Below are positions 1-8,242 of a stretch of DNA of 64,000 nt, piece by piece. Source of the DNA: Candidatus Saccharimonadota bacterium (lineage in GTDB: Bacteria > Patescibacteriota > Saccharimonadia > Saccharimonadales > UBA4665); contig JAQGGT010000006.1 in NCBI GenBank assembly GCA_028289245.1, forward strand, positions 387,898 to 451,897, read 5' to 3'. The notes beneath the pieces are model-generated. The model worked only from the letters and a program-made list of their open reading frames with translations. It made no database searches and was not told the origin of the DNA. The translations under genes were made by a program, and so were the position numbers. How positions within the stretch are numbered: position 1 is the stretch's first letter; each line of letters starts with the position of its first letter.

Positions 1-2
1 AG

Positions 3-206
3 ACGATCGACAGTGGCACAACCGGCTGTGACTATGAATCCGGGCCGACAGTCATGGCTACCATCGACGCGCTCGGCTGTTTTGTCGGTGGCAAAGCAAT
101 GGAACTCAGTCTTTCGCAACAGGTTGCGGCCATGGAACAAGTGCTCGAGACGCTGCCAATTATTCGTGGTGAAGCGCCTGTCGACGTAACGGTAGAGTCG
201 GCGTAG
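3..206 (+). CDS. C-terminal fragment of an unidentified protein (cut by window start)
   Basis: An open frame enters from the left edge and ends at TAG 204-206, giving 67 codons. It includes the residues TIDSGTTGCDY, a short hydrophobic stretch and a C-terminus ending VDVTVESA. I recognise no family. It ends 8 nt before the GTG of ksgA, so the two are probably co-transcribed. The upstream part is outside the window, so function cannot be assigned. Confidence 0.5.
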   Translation, partial: TIDSGTTGCDYESGPTVMATIDALGCFVGGKAMELSLSQQVAAMEQVLETLPIIRGEAPVDVTVESA

Positions 207-214
207 TAGCAGTA

Positions 215-1018
215 GTGCCAGATCTCCCGCATGCCAAAAAATCACTCGGCCAGCACTGGCTGCGCGACGAAACCGCCCTGGCGGCGATGTGTGACGCGGC
301 CTCGGTGGTTACGGGCGATTTCGTCCTAGAAATCGGGCCTGGCGCCGGCACGCTCACCCAGCAGCTGCTCGCCCGCGGCGCTGAAGTCCGGGCCCTAGAG
401 TTTGACGCCGACCTGATCCCGGCATTACAGATTAGCTTTCATACGCACCTAGCCAGTGGTCAAATGACACTAGAGCAGGGCGACATCCGCACTTATGACT
501 TTAGCCTATTGCCACCTAGCTATAAAATTGTGGCCAATATCCCTTATTATCTCACCAGCAACCTGATTCAGCTCCTCAGTGAAAGCTCTAACCCACCGAG
601 CGTAGCCGCGCTCTTGGTTCAAAAGGAAGTTGCCGAGCGAGTAGTAGCCGAGCCCGGTCGGATGTCGCTACTCAGCGTCACCGCCCAATTTTACTGGCAG
701 GCGACCCTTGGTAGGCTAGTGCCGGCCGAGTTGTTTATGCCGCCGCCCAAAGTTGACTCGCAGATTTTGGTACTCAGCCGCCGCCCCAGCCTGATGCTAC
801 CGGATGGTGAAGTCAAAGCCTTCTTCCGACTCGTTAAGGCGGGCTATAGCCAGCGTCGCAAAACCCTGCTCAATAGCCTGAGTGGCGGCTTGCGTACAGA
901 AAAAGACTTGATCAAAGCCATGTGCGCCAGCGCTGAAGTTGATCCCGCCCGACGGGCGCAGACCTTATCGCTTGAAGAGTGGCATAACCTCTACCTCGTC
1001 ACTTCGCTACATACTTAG
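215..1018 (+). CDS. ksgA: 16S rRNA dimethyladenosine transferase KsgA/RsmA
   Basis: Dimethylates two adjacent adenosines in the helix 45 loop of 16S rRNA during small-subunit maturation, using S-adenosylmethionine. The 267-residue protein starts KKSLGQHWL (the family N-terminal motif), has the SAM-binding motif EIGPGAGTLT near residue 43 and the catalytic motif NIPYYLTS near residue 109, and has the usual family length. A GTG start at 215 is chosen because it directly precedes the conserved KKSLGQ block. It lies 8 nt after the preceding fragment and 32 nt before a MarR-type regulator on the same strand. Confidence 0.95.
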   Translation: MPDLPHAKKSLGQHWLRDETALAAMCDAASVVTGDFVLEIGPGAGTLTQQLLARGAEVRALEFDADLIPALQISFHTHLASGQMTLEQGDIRTYDFSLLPPSYKIVANIPYYLTSNLIQLLSESSNPPSVAALLVQKEVAERVVAEPGRMSLLSVTAQFYWQATLGRLVPAELFMPPPKVDSQILVLSRRPSLMLPDGEVKAFFRLVKAGYSQRRKTLLNSLSGGLRTEKDLIKAMCASAEVDPARRAQTLSLEEWHNLYLVTSLHT

Positions 1019-1050
1019 CACGTTAAGTAATACTGCTAAATAAGCTTGAC

Positions 1051-1560
1051 GTGTTAATGATTGAGACGGACAATGATGCTATGGAAGATATAGCTGATCT
1101 CTACGCCCAGCTTGGGCATCTAGCCGCCGTTATCGACAAGCAAGCCGAGCAGCTCCTGCAAGAGCAGCTCGGCATCGGCACCAGCCAGTACCGCATCTTG
1201 GCCGAGTTGTCGGCAGAAACTGGTACCAAACAGCGCAAACTGGCCCAAAACTTGGGACAAACCGAAGCCAGCATTAGCCGTCAGATAAAACTTTTGGCTG
1301 AGAAAAACTTAGCTATGGCTCGCCAAAACCGCTCAAGTAAGCGTGAGCAGCTGGTCTTGTTAACTGGCAAGGGTGTCAAACTGACCGAAGCCGCCAAGAC
1401 CATTTTAGAGACTGCCGCGCGGGAAGATGCTGATCCGATCAAGCCACGTCACCTGCAGCACCTCAAGGAGGGCCTAGACGAGCTGCATGCCAGCCTCTGT
1501 CAGCCCGGCCGCACCGGGGCCTGTGATCATTTTATGAGCATAAACACTAGCATTTCTTGA
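1051..1560 (+). CDS. MarR-family winged-helix transcriptional regulator
   Basis: A 169-residue (from GTG 1051) DNA-binding regulator. The centre reads as a MarR winged helix: a helix with SQYRILAELS, then KQRKLAQNLGQTEASISRQI as the helix-turn-helix and a wing around SSKREQLVLLTGKG. ATG 1057 and ATG 1081 are alternative starts; neither has a clear Shine-Dalgarno. The C-terminus carries two cysteines (LCQPGRTGACDH), which might be redox- or metal-responsive, though that is only inference. It sits between ksgA and the tmRNA gene, and no obvious target operon is adjacent. Confidence 0.8.
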   Translation: MLMIETDNDAMEDIADLYAQLGHLAAVIDKQAEQLLQEQLGIGTSQYRILAELSAETGTKQRKLAQNLGQTEASISRQIKLLAEKNLAMARQNRSSKREQLVLLTGKGVKLTEAAKTILETAAREDADPIKPRHLQHLKEGLDELHASLCQPGRTGACDHFMSINTSIS

Positions 1561-1568
1561 GTAAAAGT

Positions 1569-1576
1569 GCTATAAT
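1569..1576 (+). promoter_or_regulatory. extended -10 promoter for tmRNA
   Basis: TGCTATAAT is a perfect extended -10 element (TGN plus TATAAT, hexamer 1571-1576) located just after the MarR stop codon and about 43 nt upstream of the mature tmRNA 5' end. No good -35 is seen at 17 bp. A short GGGTA/TACCC hairpin lies between promoter and tmRNA and may belong to the processed 5' leader. Confidence 0.7.
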
Positions 1577-1618
1577 TAAGTTAACCAATAGGGTAACGGT
1601 ACCCTAACGGTCACCTAC

Positions 1619-2015
1619 GGGGCTGAAGTTTAAGCTCGACGTTGGACTTTATCGGTTAGATCAGCAGGTCGCTTGTCAGCGCATAGACAAACCCTTTTAG
1701 ATGCAAATCTCAAAGATCGCGTTGCGACTATCTCCGACCTCGTTAAGAGCCTCGGCGCTAGTTTCAACAACGCACCAGTTCTAGTTTAATTACTAGATCC
1801 GTGTCGCGCGTGACGCCAGATACCGCAAAGACACGCTATATCTTCTGGACGCTCAGCTAGCATTGTCCACGCTAACTGCTAAGACCAGGATTGCTGCAGT
1901 GGGATGTTTGTTCGCTTCGATACTCACTGCCTAAGACAGCAAAACGAACTATGCCTGTAGACGACTAACCAAGATAAACCGGCGGACCCGGTTGCAATCA
2001 CCGGCAGCTCCTCCA
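1619..2015 (+). ncRNA. ssrA: transfer-messenger RNA (tmRNA, ssrA)
   Basis: Rescues stalled ribosomes by acting as tRNA-Ala and then mRNA for a degradation tag. The 5' end GGGGCTG (1619-1625) pairs with CAGCTCC (2005-2011), giving a 7-bp acceptor stem with the G3-U70 alanine identity pair, followed by discriminator T and an encoded CCA (2013-2015). A T-arm (stem CCGGT/ACCGG) precedes it. The likely resume codon is GCA at 1703, in the context TAG-AT-GCA-AAT that matches E. coli TAG-TC-GCA-AAC. The tag frame then runs 28 codons to TAA 1787-1789. The tag begins ANLKDRVA and ends NNAPVLV, without the usual LAA/VAA end. Single-piece, not circularly permuted. Confidence 0.9.
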
Positions 2016-2049
2016 AAAAAGGCTTTCGACTTTGTCGAAGGCCTTTTTT
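2016..2049 (+). terminator. Rho-independent terminator after tmRNA
   Basis: A run of A residues followed by a hairpin with arms GGCTTTCGAC and GTCGAAGGCC around a TTT loop, then a run of T. It begins directly after the CCA end of the tmRNA. Confidence 0.9.
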
Positions 2050-2107
2050 ATACGGCAAATTTTGATTAGTTAATATTTATTTAATATGGGCAGTCTATGC
2101 TTGAATC

Positions 2108-2569
2108 ATGTCGCATGAAAATGAAAGTTTACTGCTAGAGCACGCCAAAGACATGTACCATACCAGATTAAATTCGCTGAGTAATCTTATCGCTCGCGGG
2201 AGCTTAATGCTGGCAATTAATGGCATTCTGATTAGTATCACCACTGATATCTCTTGGTGGGGCGATACGCATTTCAATATTATTTTTAAGGTTCTATTTG
2301 TGGTATTCGCGCTTGGATCCGCGACTGCCTCAATGATGGCTTGCTCGATCAAAAAAGTACCGCTTTTCGACGTGAGCGCTGCACGCCGGAATGCTGGCCG
2401 AAGCCCATCGCTCGCGCACTACACCGACAGTTTGCTAAATTTTTACGAAAAATCCTATAAGAAAATTAATACAACATATAGCAGCTCTACCCAGAAATTA
2501 ACGTGGAGCTACCTCTATAGCGCTGGGCAGGTAATCTGCTTTTGTGTGTCGCTAGTGTTAAAACGATAG
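2108..2569 (+). CDS. small membrane protein of unknown function
   Basis: 153 residues. The N-terminal 35 residues are a polar helix, followed by two hydrophobic segments (about residues 31-47 and 58-80) and a third at the C-terminus (about 134-150). The middle (VSAARRNAGRSPSLAHY) is basic and cytoplasmic by the positive-inside rule. The overall shape resembles the small two- to three-TM proteins often found in accessory modules, but I recognise no family. It is more AT-rich than its neighbours, suggesting acquisition. TATGCT at 2096-2101 lies 6 nt before the ATG, so the mRNA may be leaderless. A 37-codon gene follows. Confidence 0.65.
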   Translation: MSHENESLLLEHAKDMYHTRLNSLSNLIARGSLMLAINGILISITTDISWWGDTHFNIIFKVLFVVFALGSATASMMACSIKKVPLFDVSAARRNAGRSPSLAHYTDSLLNFYEKSYKKINTTYSSSTQKLTWSYLYSAGQVICFCVSLVLKR

Positions 2570-2579
2570 GAGTATAATT

Positions 2580-2693
2580 ATGGGTATGAGCGATAAGCCT
2601 AAAACTACGAAACCTAAGCCTACCTTGGAGCCGATTGTAGACTATCAGCCGTTAGGTTTAGTGAATCCTTTGAAGTTATTTAAGCGTAAATAG
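2580..2693 (+). CDS. 37-residue Lys/Pro-rich small protein
   Basis: ATG 2580 is preceded by AGGAG at 2568-2572 with good spacing, 10 nt after the stop of the upstream membrane-protein gene, so the pair probably form an operon. The peptide starts MGMSDKPKTTKPKPTLEP and ends LKLFKRK, giving a basic, proline-rich, soluble character. No family recognised. The Shine-Dalgarno and operon position are the main support; length alone would not justify the call. Confidence 0.45.
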   Translation: MGMSDKPKTTKPKPTLEPIVDYQPLGLVNPLKLFKRK

Positions 2694-2753
2694 CTATCTA
2701 ACTTCTAACTTCAATATTTGGGTGATAAGTGAATTGTTAGTGTGACCTGTGGT

Positions 2754-2797
2754 GCCGAGAGGGGGCAGAGCAGTTGCCTGCAAGCACCCCTCTCGGC
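2754..2797 (-). terminator. strong GC hairpin 3' of the minus-strand gene
   Basis: Perfect 11-bp inverted repeat GCCGAGAGGGG (2754-2764) / CCCCTCTCGGC (2787-2797) with a 22-nt loop, just after the stop of the minus-strand gene at 2806. There is no clear T-run, so it may be a 3' stability hairpin rather than a classical terminator. Confidence 0.6.
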
Positions 2798-2805
2798 CAG
2801 GTGGA

Positions 2806-3630
2806 TCACTTCTCTGCGTACTCGCGGCAGACCTGGATCAGGTTCTTGAGTTGTTCTTCGGCACGAGCAACATCTTCGACGTCGGGTCCGAAGATCGGAT
2901 CGTGCAGCAGGCGCTTCCCAGGTGAATGGATGGCAGACTTGCCAGCCGGGTTCAGAACTTCGAACTTCCATTCCTGGGCCATGCGGCGGTGTCCGGGCAG
3001 CTTGGCGATGCCAATCCAGCCGTCTTGTTCGATCCGAGCGAACTCTTCCCACTTGGGAGGAGGTGGCTTGGTGTAGGACTTGACGACTGCGCCGTCGATC
3101 TCGATCAGCTTCTCTTCCAGCAACGCGTACATGTCCTCCCAGAGGTGGCCCATGTAGATGTCGGTGATGGCCGCCAGCGTCTGCAGGTAGAAGTAACCAC
3201 CATAGAACGCCGCGCCGCCACCATCTTCGAGCCACTCACCGGCCTGACCCTTTTCGATCAGATCGAGGGTGATCTCGCGGATGCAGCTACTGAACATGCC
3301 AAACTTTTCTGGCTGGTTCAGGAACCGCTCGGCGTACTCCTCACGGAGTTCAAGGTGGCGCAGACGCAGGGCGGCTTGGCGCTTGAGGCACTTCCGTCCG
3401 CCATCGAGGCCGACCGCGCCGAACTTGTCGTGGATCTGCCAGCCGACGCCTTCGGTGAAGTCACACTCGCACTTGAGCTCGCGGCCGGTGAAGGGTTCGC
3501 CTTCGCGGCCGCTGCCGACGAAACTCATCCAGGCGGTTTCGTGACCGTCGATGACGATCGAACGAAGCACGTCGTATTGCACGTCAGAACGGTAGTGCTC
3601 GTAGTAGTGGGGCAACAGGTCGGCAATCAT
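2806..3630 (-). CDS. hypothetical protein in a GC-rich single-gene cassette
   Basis: 274 residues from ATG 3630, chosen because AAGGAG lies 8 nt upstream on the minus strand; the frame stays open 12 codons further but without a ribosome site. The protein is mostly acidic and soluble, with motifs such as ECDFTEGVGWQIHDKFG, a Gly-rich segment (DGGGAAFYGGYFY) and PPPPKWEEF. No family recognised. Base composition and codon choice (GAG, CTG, CTC, ATC) are clearly more GC-rich than the AT-rich flanks, and the gene stands alone between a strong 3' hairpin and a non-coding stretch. The site-2 protease gene at 59521 has the same style. Confidence 0.65.
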   Translation of the reverse strand: MIADLLPHYYEHYRSDVQYDVLRSIVIDGHETAWMSFVGSGREGEPFTGRELKCECDFTEGVGWQIHDKFGAVGLDGGRKCLKRQAALRLRHLELREEYAERFLNQPEKFGMFSSCIREITLDLIEKGQAGEWLEDGGGAAFYGGYFYLQTLAAITDIYMGHLWEDMYALLEEKLIEIDGAVVKSYTKPPPPKWEEFARIEQDGWIGIAKLPGHRRMAQEWKFEVLNPAGKSAIHSPGKRLLHDPIFGPDVEDVARAEEQLKNLIQVCREYAEK

Positions 3631-3737
3631 GCTCACAGCTCCTTGGTATGGGAAGGTACGGGTCACACTAACAGATGTAGAATATAATAAAGCAGCAATT
3701 ATTACAAACTCGCGTAAGGAGGCTTACGTAGTCGCAC

Positions 3738-3860
3738 GTGGCTCGTGCACGAGTGAACGCGAATAAGGGCGCCGTTCGTAACGTCATGTTGAACAAGTAT
3801 CCAGAGACGAGCTTCATAGCTGGCAGCACCACTAAAACTACGCCCCATGAGTCAGCTTAG
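3738..3860 (+). CDS. possible 40-residue small protein
   Basis: A GTG-initiated frame of 40 codons ending TAG 3858-3860, starting MARARVNANKGAVRNV. AAGGAGG lies upstream but 15 nt from the GTG, which is longer than ideal. Composition looks protein-like (basic N-terminus), yet there is no homology I can recall. It occupies the otherwise gene-free stretch 3667-3956. Treat as tentative. Confidence 0.25.
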   Translation: MARARVNANKGAVRNVMLNKYPETSFIAGSTTKTTPHESA

Positions 3861-3911
3861 CCCATAAGCTTACGGCGCAGCCTACCACAGATAGCAAGTC
3901 TAATTGGACTA

Positions 3912-3940
3912 TTGTGTAATAAGTTTTAAAGTGATATAAT
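3912..3940 (+). promoter_or_regulatory. promoter of the AAA+/VWA operon
   Basis: TTGTGT (3912-3917), 17-bp spacer, and extended -10 TGATATAAT ending at 3940. The start codon at 3957 is 16 nt after the -10, giving a very short leader. Confidence 0.7.
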
Positions 3941-3956
3941 ATAGTAAAGATCAACC

Positions 3957-5474
3957 ATGAAGAATAACGCTTGCATCCAATCCCTTGAATGTCGCCAATA
4001 TTGCCAGGCGTTAGATTTACTGAGTAGCCAGGCAACCGTAGCTCCTTGTGAATGGCCTGAGCAAATCGAAGCCCAAGCCCAAGATGACAGCATCACCATC
4101 GATATGGTTGCCAAACACCCCGAACTCTCGGCCGATGCGCTCAAAATTTCGCTGGCTCAGGAGCTTGGCCGTGTGCTCAGTGCCGCTGAGGCGATCCGCG
4201 AGCAACTGACGGCGCCCGACAACCACTTAGCCATCGCTTACGAGAGCGCAAAAGAGAAATTTATGGCTCGCCAAAGCTTGTGGGAACAGTTTGCAAACGC
4301 CGCCAAATCGGACCGTGTTCTAACCGATACTGAAGTTAGGCACTACACCATGCTGCTCGATAGCCGCCTCAAGCAGGCCGATCGCCGCCTCAAGCAGGCC
4401 GACATTCAGCCGAACACTGCCACGTATGCTCAAGCTATCGTCGACCGCGAAACGCTCAGTGAGTACAGCCTATTGTTTGATGAAAACATGGACAAGACTG
4501 TCACTAATTTATTTGTTAACGCCATGACCGGCCGCTCGACATTAATCATTGGTGATAAAGGTATCGCAAAGACCCAGGCTGCCCGTTTCGTATCGGGAGC
4601 CTTCTCTGATGACCATGAGGCCAAATTTGTTAGCGGTGACGGTAGCATGATGAAGGACGAACTGGTCGGTAAAATGACCCTGACCGAGCAAAACGGTGCC
4701 ACCGTCACTACCTTCAAACGCGGTATCCTCACCGAGTGCATGGAGCAGGGTATCCCACTGGTGATCGACGAGATCAACCTGATCGACCCGGCTATCATCA
4801 TGCGTTTGCAGGACATTTTACTACGCAAGCCAGGCGACATTATTACTATTCAAGAAGACGGCGGCGAGCAGATCGTTATCAAACGCGGCTTCTGTGTTTT
4901 TGCTACCGCTAACGAAGCCAGCGTCCGATACCAGTCGCGCGCTGTGCTCGATCCGGCCTTCCGTGATCGCTTCAAAGTTCTACCAATCGAATACCCGGAT
5001 GGCGGCACGCCCATCGTTGACTCTTCGCGGCCACCACTAGCCCTGACCCGTCTGGCTTACACCTATGTGACTAGCGAGAGCGGCGTTGGCAGCCAACTCG
5101 TTTTGCCAGGTGCAGCCAAATGGCTGGCCAGTCTGGCTCACGCCTCGCAGCAACTTTACAGCAAGCCAGCCCGCGATGTTACTGGCCGCTTGCCCGGCAA
5201 CTCGGCCGCCAATATTATTGATGATGACGAACCGCGCATGTCGGACTGTATCACCCCACGCAAAATGGTCGATATTCTGAAGAGTGTTGCCGAAGGCTTG
5301 AACCCCATGACCGTTGCTGGCGGTGAGGGTGTCCAGGGTGTCGTATACGATACGATTGCCGCTATGCAGCACCGCAGCGATCGCCTACAAATGTTCGAAG
5401 TCATACGTATGCTCCATGATCTTACTGATGGCCCATTCGATAATGATGGCCTCAAAAAACGGCTAAAGGTCTAG
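3957..5474 (+). CDS. MoxR/CobS-type AAA+ ATPase
   Basis: 505-residue AAA+ ATPase of the AAA_5/MoxR class, which typically works as a hexameric chaperone with a VWA-domain partner to remodel or metallate a target. Walker A is GDKGIAKT (residues 199-206), Walker B LVIDEIN (268-274), with a sensor-1-like VFATANEAS and an arginine-rich FRDRFKV segment. The N-terminal about 170 residues are helical and family-specific. An internal 21-bp tandem duplication encodes RLKQADR/RLKQADI (about 137-149). It begins a tight operon: 4 nt to the next gene, then 5 nt to the VWA protein, strongly supporting a MoxR-VWA pair. The substrate is not evident. Confidence 0.85.
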   Translation: MKNNACIQSLECRQYCQALDLLSSQATVAPCEWPEQIEAQAQDDSITIDMVAKHPELSADALKISLAQELGRVLSAAEAIREQLTAPDNHLAIAYESAKEKFMARQSLWEQFANAAKSDRVLTDTEVRHYTMLLDSRLKQADRRLKQADIQPNTATYAQAIVDRETLSEYSLLFDENMDKTVTNLFVNAMTGRSTLIIGDKGIAKTQAARFVSGAFSDDHEAKFVSGDGSMMKDELVGKMTLTEQNGATVTTFKRGILTECMEQGIPLVIDEINLIDPAIIMRLQDILLRKPGDIITIQEDGGEQIVIKRGFCVFATANEASVRYQSRAVLDPAFRDRFKVLPIEYPDGGTPIVDSSRPPLALTRLAYTYVTSESGVGSQLVLPGAAKWLASLAHASQQLYSKPARDVTGRLPGNSAANIIDDDEPRMSDCITPRKMVDILKSVAEGLNPMTVAGGEGVQGVVYDTIAAMQHRSDRLQMFEVIRMLHDLTDGPFDNDGLKKRLKV

Positions 5475-5478
5475 TAAT

Positions 5479-6276
5479 ATGGAAGGTAGCTATAATCCAT
5501 TCGACGCTGATGCCGCGTTACCGATTCAGGCCTCACGAGGGGCCATACTCGGCCGAGCCGGTCTTGATCTTGACAGTCCAGACGACTTGCAGTCGCCGGA
5601 AATCAGCCACGGCATCTTGGCGATCGCCGAGCAGGCCAGCGACAATTTAGCCGCCGTTTTACTCGGTAAAGAGACACCTCAGTCGGTGGAATTTCATACG
5701 TGTTCAGACCTTGCAGTCCTACAGCCGACCCTCGAAAAATTGGGCGATGGGCCACTGGCCATCGGCTACGGCACCTTGCCTCCCTCAGTCAGCCAGACTT
5801 GGGGAAAGTTTTTCGGTGGCTTGCTCGAAGCCCACCGGACCGAGTATAACTTGGGCTCGAATCACTTGATTCCGATCCAGCTAAGGCTGCCAAAATGGCT
5901 AGCCTGCTCCAGCTTCGAACTCTTCAAAGATATTAGCCTAGTTGATATTACGCTGATCGGTGATATCACCGGTCCGTTTGCTGCCGGTCTTAGATACTCC
6001 AAATTGACTGTCGAAGGCTCCCTCTCTACCGGGGAAAACGAGATCCTGTTACCGAACTTGACACGCTGCGATATCACCGTCCTGGGTGACGTGGCAGTAA
6101 CAGGGGCATTCAAATCCGGAGCTAATTGCCACGTTATCATTAACGGCAGTTTTAAAGGCCTGATGGGACCGTTTACTTCGTCCAGTATCGAAATTAACGG
6201 CAACATGGACGAAGGCCGCGCTTCGGGCGACAACACCTCGGTATTTCCCCCGGCATTGCGTAGGGCGAATTTCTAG
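5479..6276 (+). CDS. beta-repeat (bactofilin-like) linker protein of the AAA+/VWA operon
   Basis: 265 residues. The C-terminal half contains regularly spaced glycine-bounded strands (ITLIGDITGPFAAG, ITVLGDVAVTGAFKSG, VIINGSFKGLMGPF), the pattern of a right-handed beta-solenoid as in bactofilins and GXGXG domains. The N-terminal half is not recognised. Its position, 4 nt after the ATPase gene and 5 nt before the VWA gene, suggests it is a scaffold or a substrate-recognition part of the same complex (inference). No signal peptide, so probably cytoplasmic. Confidence 0.65.
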   Translation: MEGSYNPFDADAALPIQASRGAILGRAGLDLDSPDDLQSPEISHGILAIAEQASDNLAAVLLGKETPQSVEFHTCSDLAVLQPTLEKLGDGPLAIGYGTLPPSVSQTWGKFFGGLLEAHRTEYNLGSNHLIPIQLRLPKWLACSSFELFKDISLVDITLIGDITGPFAAGLRYSKLTVEGSLSTGENEILLPNLTRCDITVLGDVAVTGAFKSGANCHVIINGSFKGLMGPFTSSSIEINGNMDEGRASGDNTSVFPPALRRANF

Positions 6277-6281
6277 CAGTC

Positions 6282-8216
6282 ATGGAGGCCTATTCTCCCG
6301 ACCCCAATATTGACCACACTGATATTACTGAGCTGGCGAACCGCGTTGCCCGGATTTTTGGCTACGATGGATTGGCCGTCGAGGTTCGACCCGGTCAGGG
6401 TTGGGCTACTCAGCGCAGCGAAAATTCAATTAAGCTGATCGTTGACCCAGTCATGTTATCAAACCCACCAGAAGCCGATGCTACCGGAAAGCCACTCGCT
6501 ACCGATCGGCCGGCTGCGTCCGAAGCTGAATCCGTCTATGGTATTTGTCACGAGCTTGGCCACATCGAAGACTATTTACACCCCTCTGCCAGTTACGACA
6601 AGCTTAGCAAGCAAACTCCCGCCGACCAATTTTTCTGGAATATTTTGGACGACAGCGTCATCAACACCCGGCTACGGAATGTGCCGATGCTCAACGGCCT
6701 GACTAATGCCGTTTACGAAAATACATTATTTCCCGAAGACGACCTGACCACTGAGCCGAAGCACGCCCAGTTCATGCATGGCTTGTTGCTCAGAAGCGTT
6801 ACGCCGCAGCGCCAGATCACGCTCAGCCCGGATGTTACTGAAGCACTTGAGGGTCTCGAGTCGGTCAGGCTCGGCAAGCTCAGCAGGCGTACTTATGATC
6901 TCTATGACACGCTATCCGATTATGACACTGATTTACCAACGCGTCGGGCCCTTGCTACTAAACATATTTTGCCGATCTATCGGGATTTCCTCGAAGAAGA
7001 TAAGCAGAAGCAGCAAGGTGATTCTGGCAATTCAGGGCAACAGGGCCAGAGTAGTGCTGATGGCAACGCTGGCGGACCCGGTGATCCAAGCGACCCGAGC
7101 GTAGGGGGTGGCGATGGGAGCAGCTTCGACGGAATTTATGAAGCTTATGCCGACGCCACTAGATGTAGTGGCCATGATCATGGCGATAACGATGGTACGG
7201 AGTCGAGTGACCAACAATCCAAAGATGCCGGCAAAGACGATGCCCACAAAGCCATTGAGGCTGCCGCCCAAGAAATGCGGGACAAAGACAAGTCTGCTGC
7301 GTCTGACGATAAATCTACTGCCGGCGAAGCCGACGATCTTGGCCGTGACCAAGCTAACAATCAAAATGCCGGTACTATTGCCGCCGAACTCAATATCGCC
7401 GTCCACGACGCAGCGGTTTATGCGGCATTGCTCAACAAATTGAGGCCGCAGATTAAAGAAGTCAGTGAAATCTTTCAGAAGTTGGCCGTGCCATCGATTG
7501 AATACACCAGCCCACGCTATCGTAAAAACTCGTCGGCATTTGGAAGTAAATTATCGCCGCGCGATTTGTTTCGAGTAATCGTGGCATCACAAAGCGAGGA
7601 AGATCCGATTATTTGGCGTCCCGTCGAGACGATTAGCAAGAAGGAGGGCTACACCTTCAACGGCCTTGACGTAACGCTTGTCGTTGATGTCAGCGGTTCG
7701 ATGCGTGGTTCAAAGGCCGAGAACGCAGCCGCCTGCAATGTCCTGTTGACTGAAGGTCTCGAAGCCGCCCGTCGAGCTATCACTATCCGCAATCCTCGGG
7801 CGCCCAAGCCGGATGTTCGCCTTGGCGCAATCATTTTCGGTAGTTCACATAGAGTTACGCTGCCACTAGGTCACCAACCAGAACCAAAAGCTAAAGGTCA
7901 GACATTCAGTACCATTCGCGCCGCCGTGAGCAGTAGTACGCTCGTCGCTGGCGCACTCAAAGAGACCGTCACCCAGGCTGCCAAAAACCCGCTGCGTACC
8001 CAGTTGGTCTTTTTGATTACCGACGGCGCCTTTGGTGATACTGCCTCCGCCACGCAGGTGCTACGCCAAGCCGCCAGTAACTATTATTTGTTCCAGTACA
8101 TCCTGCAAGCACCTGGTGTAAGCGCAATCACGCCAAATGTTCGACACTTTGACGATGCCGGCCAGCTACCTGCCAATCTGAAAGGCCAGCTCAAGAAAAT
8201 AGCAGACCGCTTGTAG
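6282..8216 (+). CDS. VWA-domain protein with N-terminal HExxH metallopeptidase-like domain
   Basis: 644 residues in three parts. Residues 80-145 hold a zinc-peptidase-like motif HELGH (90-94) followed by FWNILDDSVINTRL, the arrangement seen in the metallopeptidase half of VWA-like DUF2201 proteins. Residues about 235-365 are a low-complexity linker rich in Gln, Gly, Ser and Asp. The C-terminus is a von Willebrand A domain with the MIDAS motif DVSGSM (D469), a downstream LGAIIFG and an ITDGAF segment. It closes the operon begun by the MoxR ATPase. Family knowledge suggests metal-dependent assembly or proteolysis driven by the ATPase; the target is unknown. Confidence 0.82.
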   Translation: MEAYSPDPNIDHTDITELANRVARIFGYDGLAVEVRPGQGWATQRSENSIKLIVDPVMLSNPPEADATGKPLATDRPAASEAESVYGICHELGHIEDYLHPSASYDKLSKQTPADQFFWNILDDSVINTRLRNVPMLNGLTNAVYENTLFPEDDLTTEPKHAQFMHGLLLRSVTPQRQITLSPDVTEALEGLESVRLGKLSRRTYDLYDTLSDYDTDLPTRRALATKHILPIYRDFLEEDKQKQQGDSGNSGQQGQSSADGNAGGPGDPSDPSVGGGDGSSFDGIYEAYADATRCSGHDHGDNDGTESSDQQSKDAGKDDAHKAIEAAAQEMRDKDKSAASDDKSTAGEADDLGRDQANNQNAGTIAAELNIAVHDAAVYAALLNKLRPQIKEVSEIFQKLAVPSIEYTSPRYRKNSSAFGSKLSPRDLFRVIVASQSEEDPIIWRPVETISKKEGYTFNGLDVTLVVDVSGSMRGSKAENAAACNVLLTEGLEAARRAITIRNPRAPKPDVRLGAIIFGSSHRVTLPLGHQPEPKAKGQTFSTIRAAVSSSTLVAGALKETVTQAAKNPLRTQLVFLITDGAFGDTASATQVLRQAASNYYLFQYILQAPGVSAITPNVRHFDDAGQLPANLKGQLKKIADRL

Positions 8217-8242
8217 CTCGTAACTAGGGTTATACTAAGCCC

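Noticed and set aside
2926..3687. 253-codon open frame antisense to the GC-rich minus-strand gene
   Set aside because: It has no ribosome site, and its Val/Leu/Ala-rich composition is typical of the reverse complement of a GC-rich gene; the minus-strand frame has AAGGAG at the right place.
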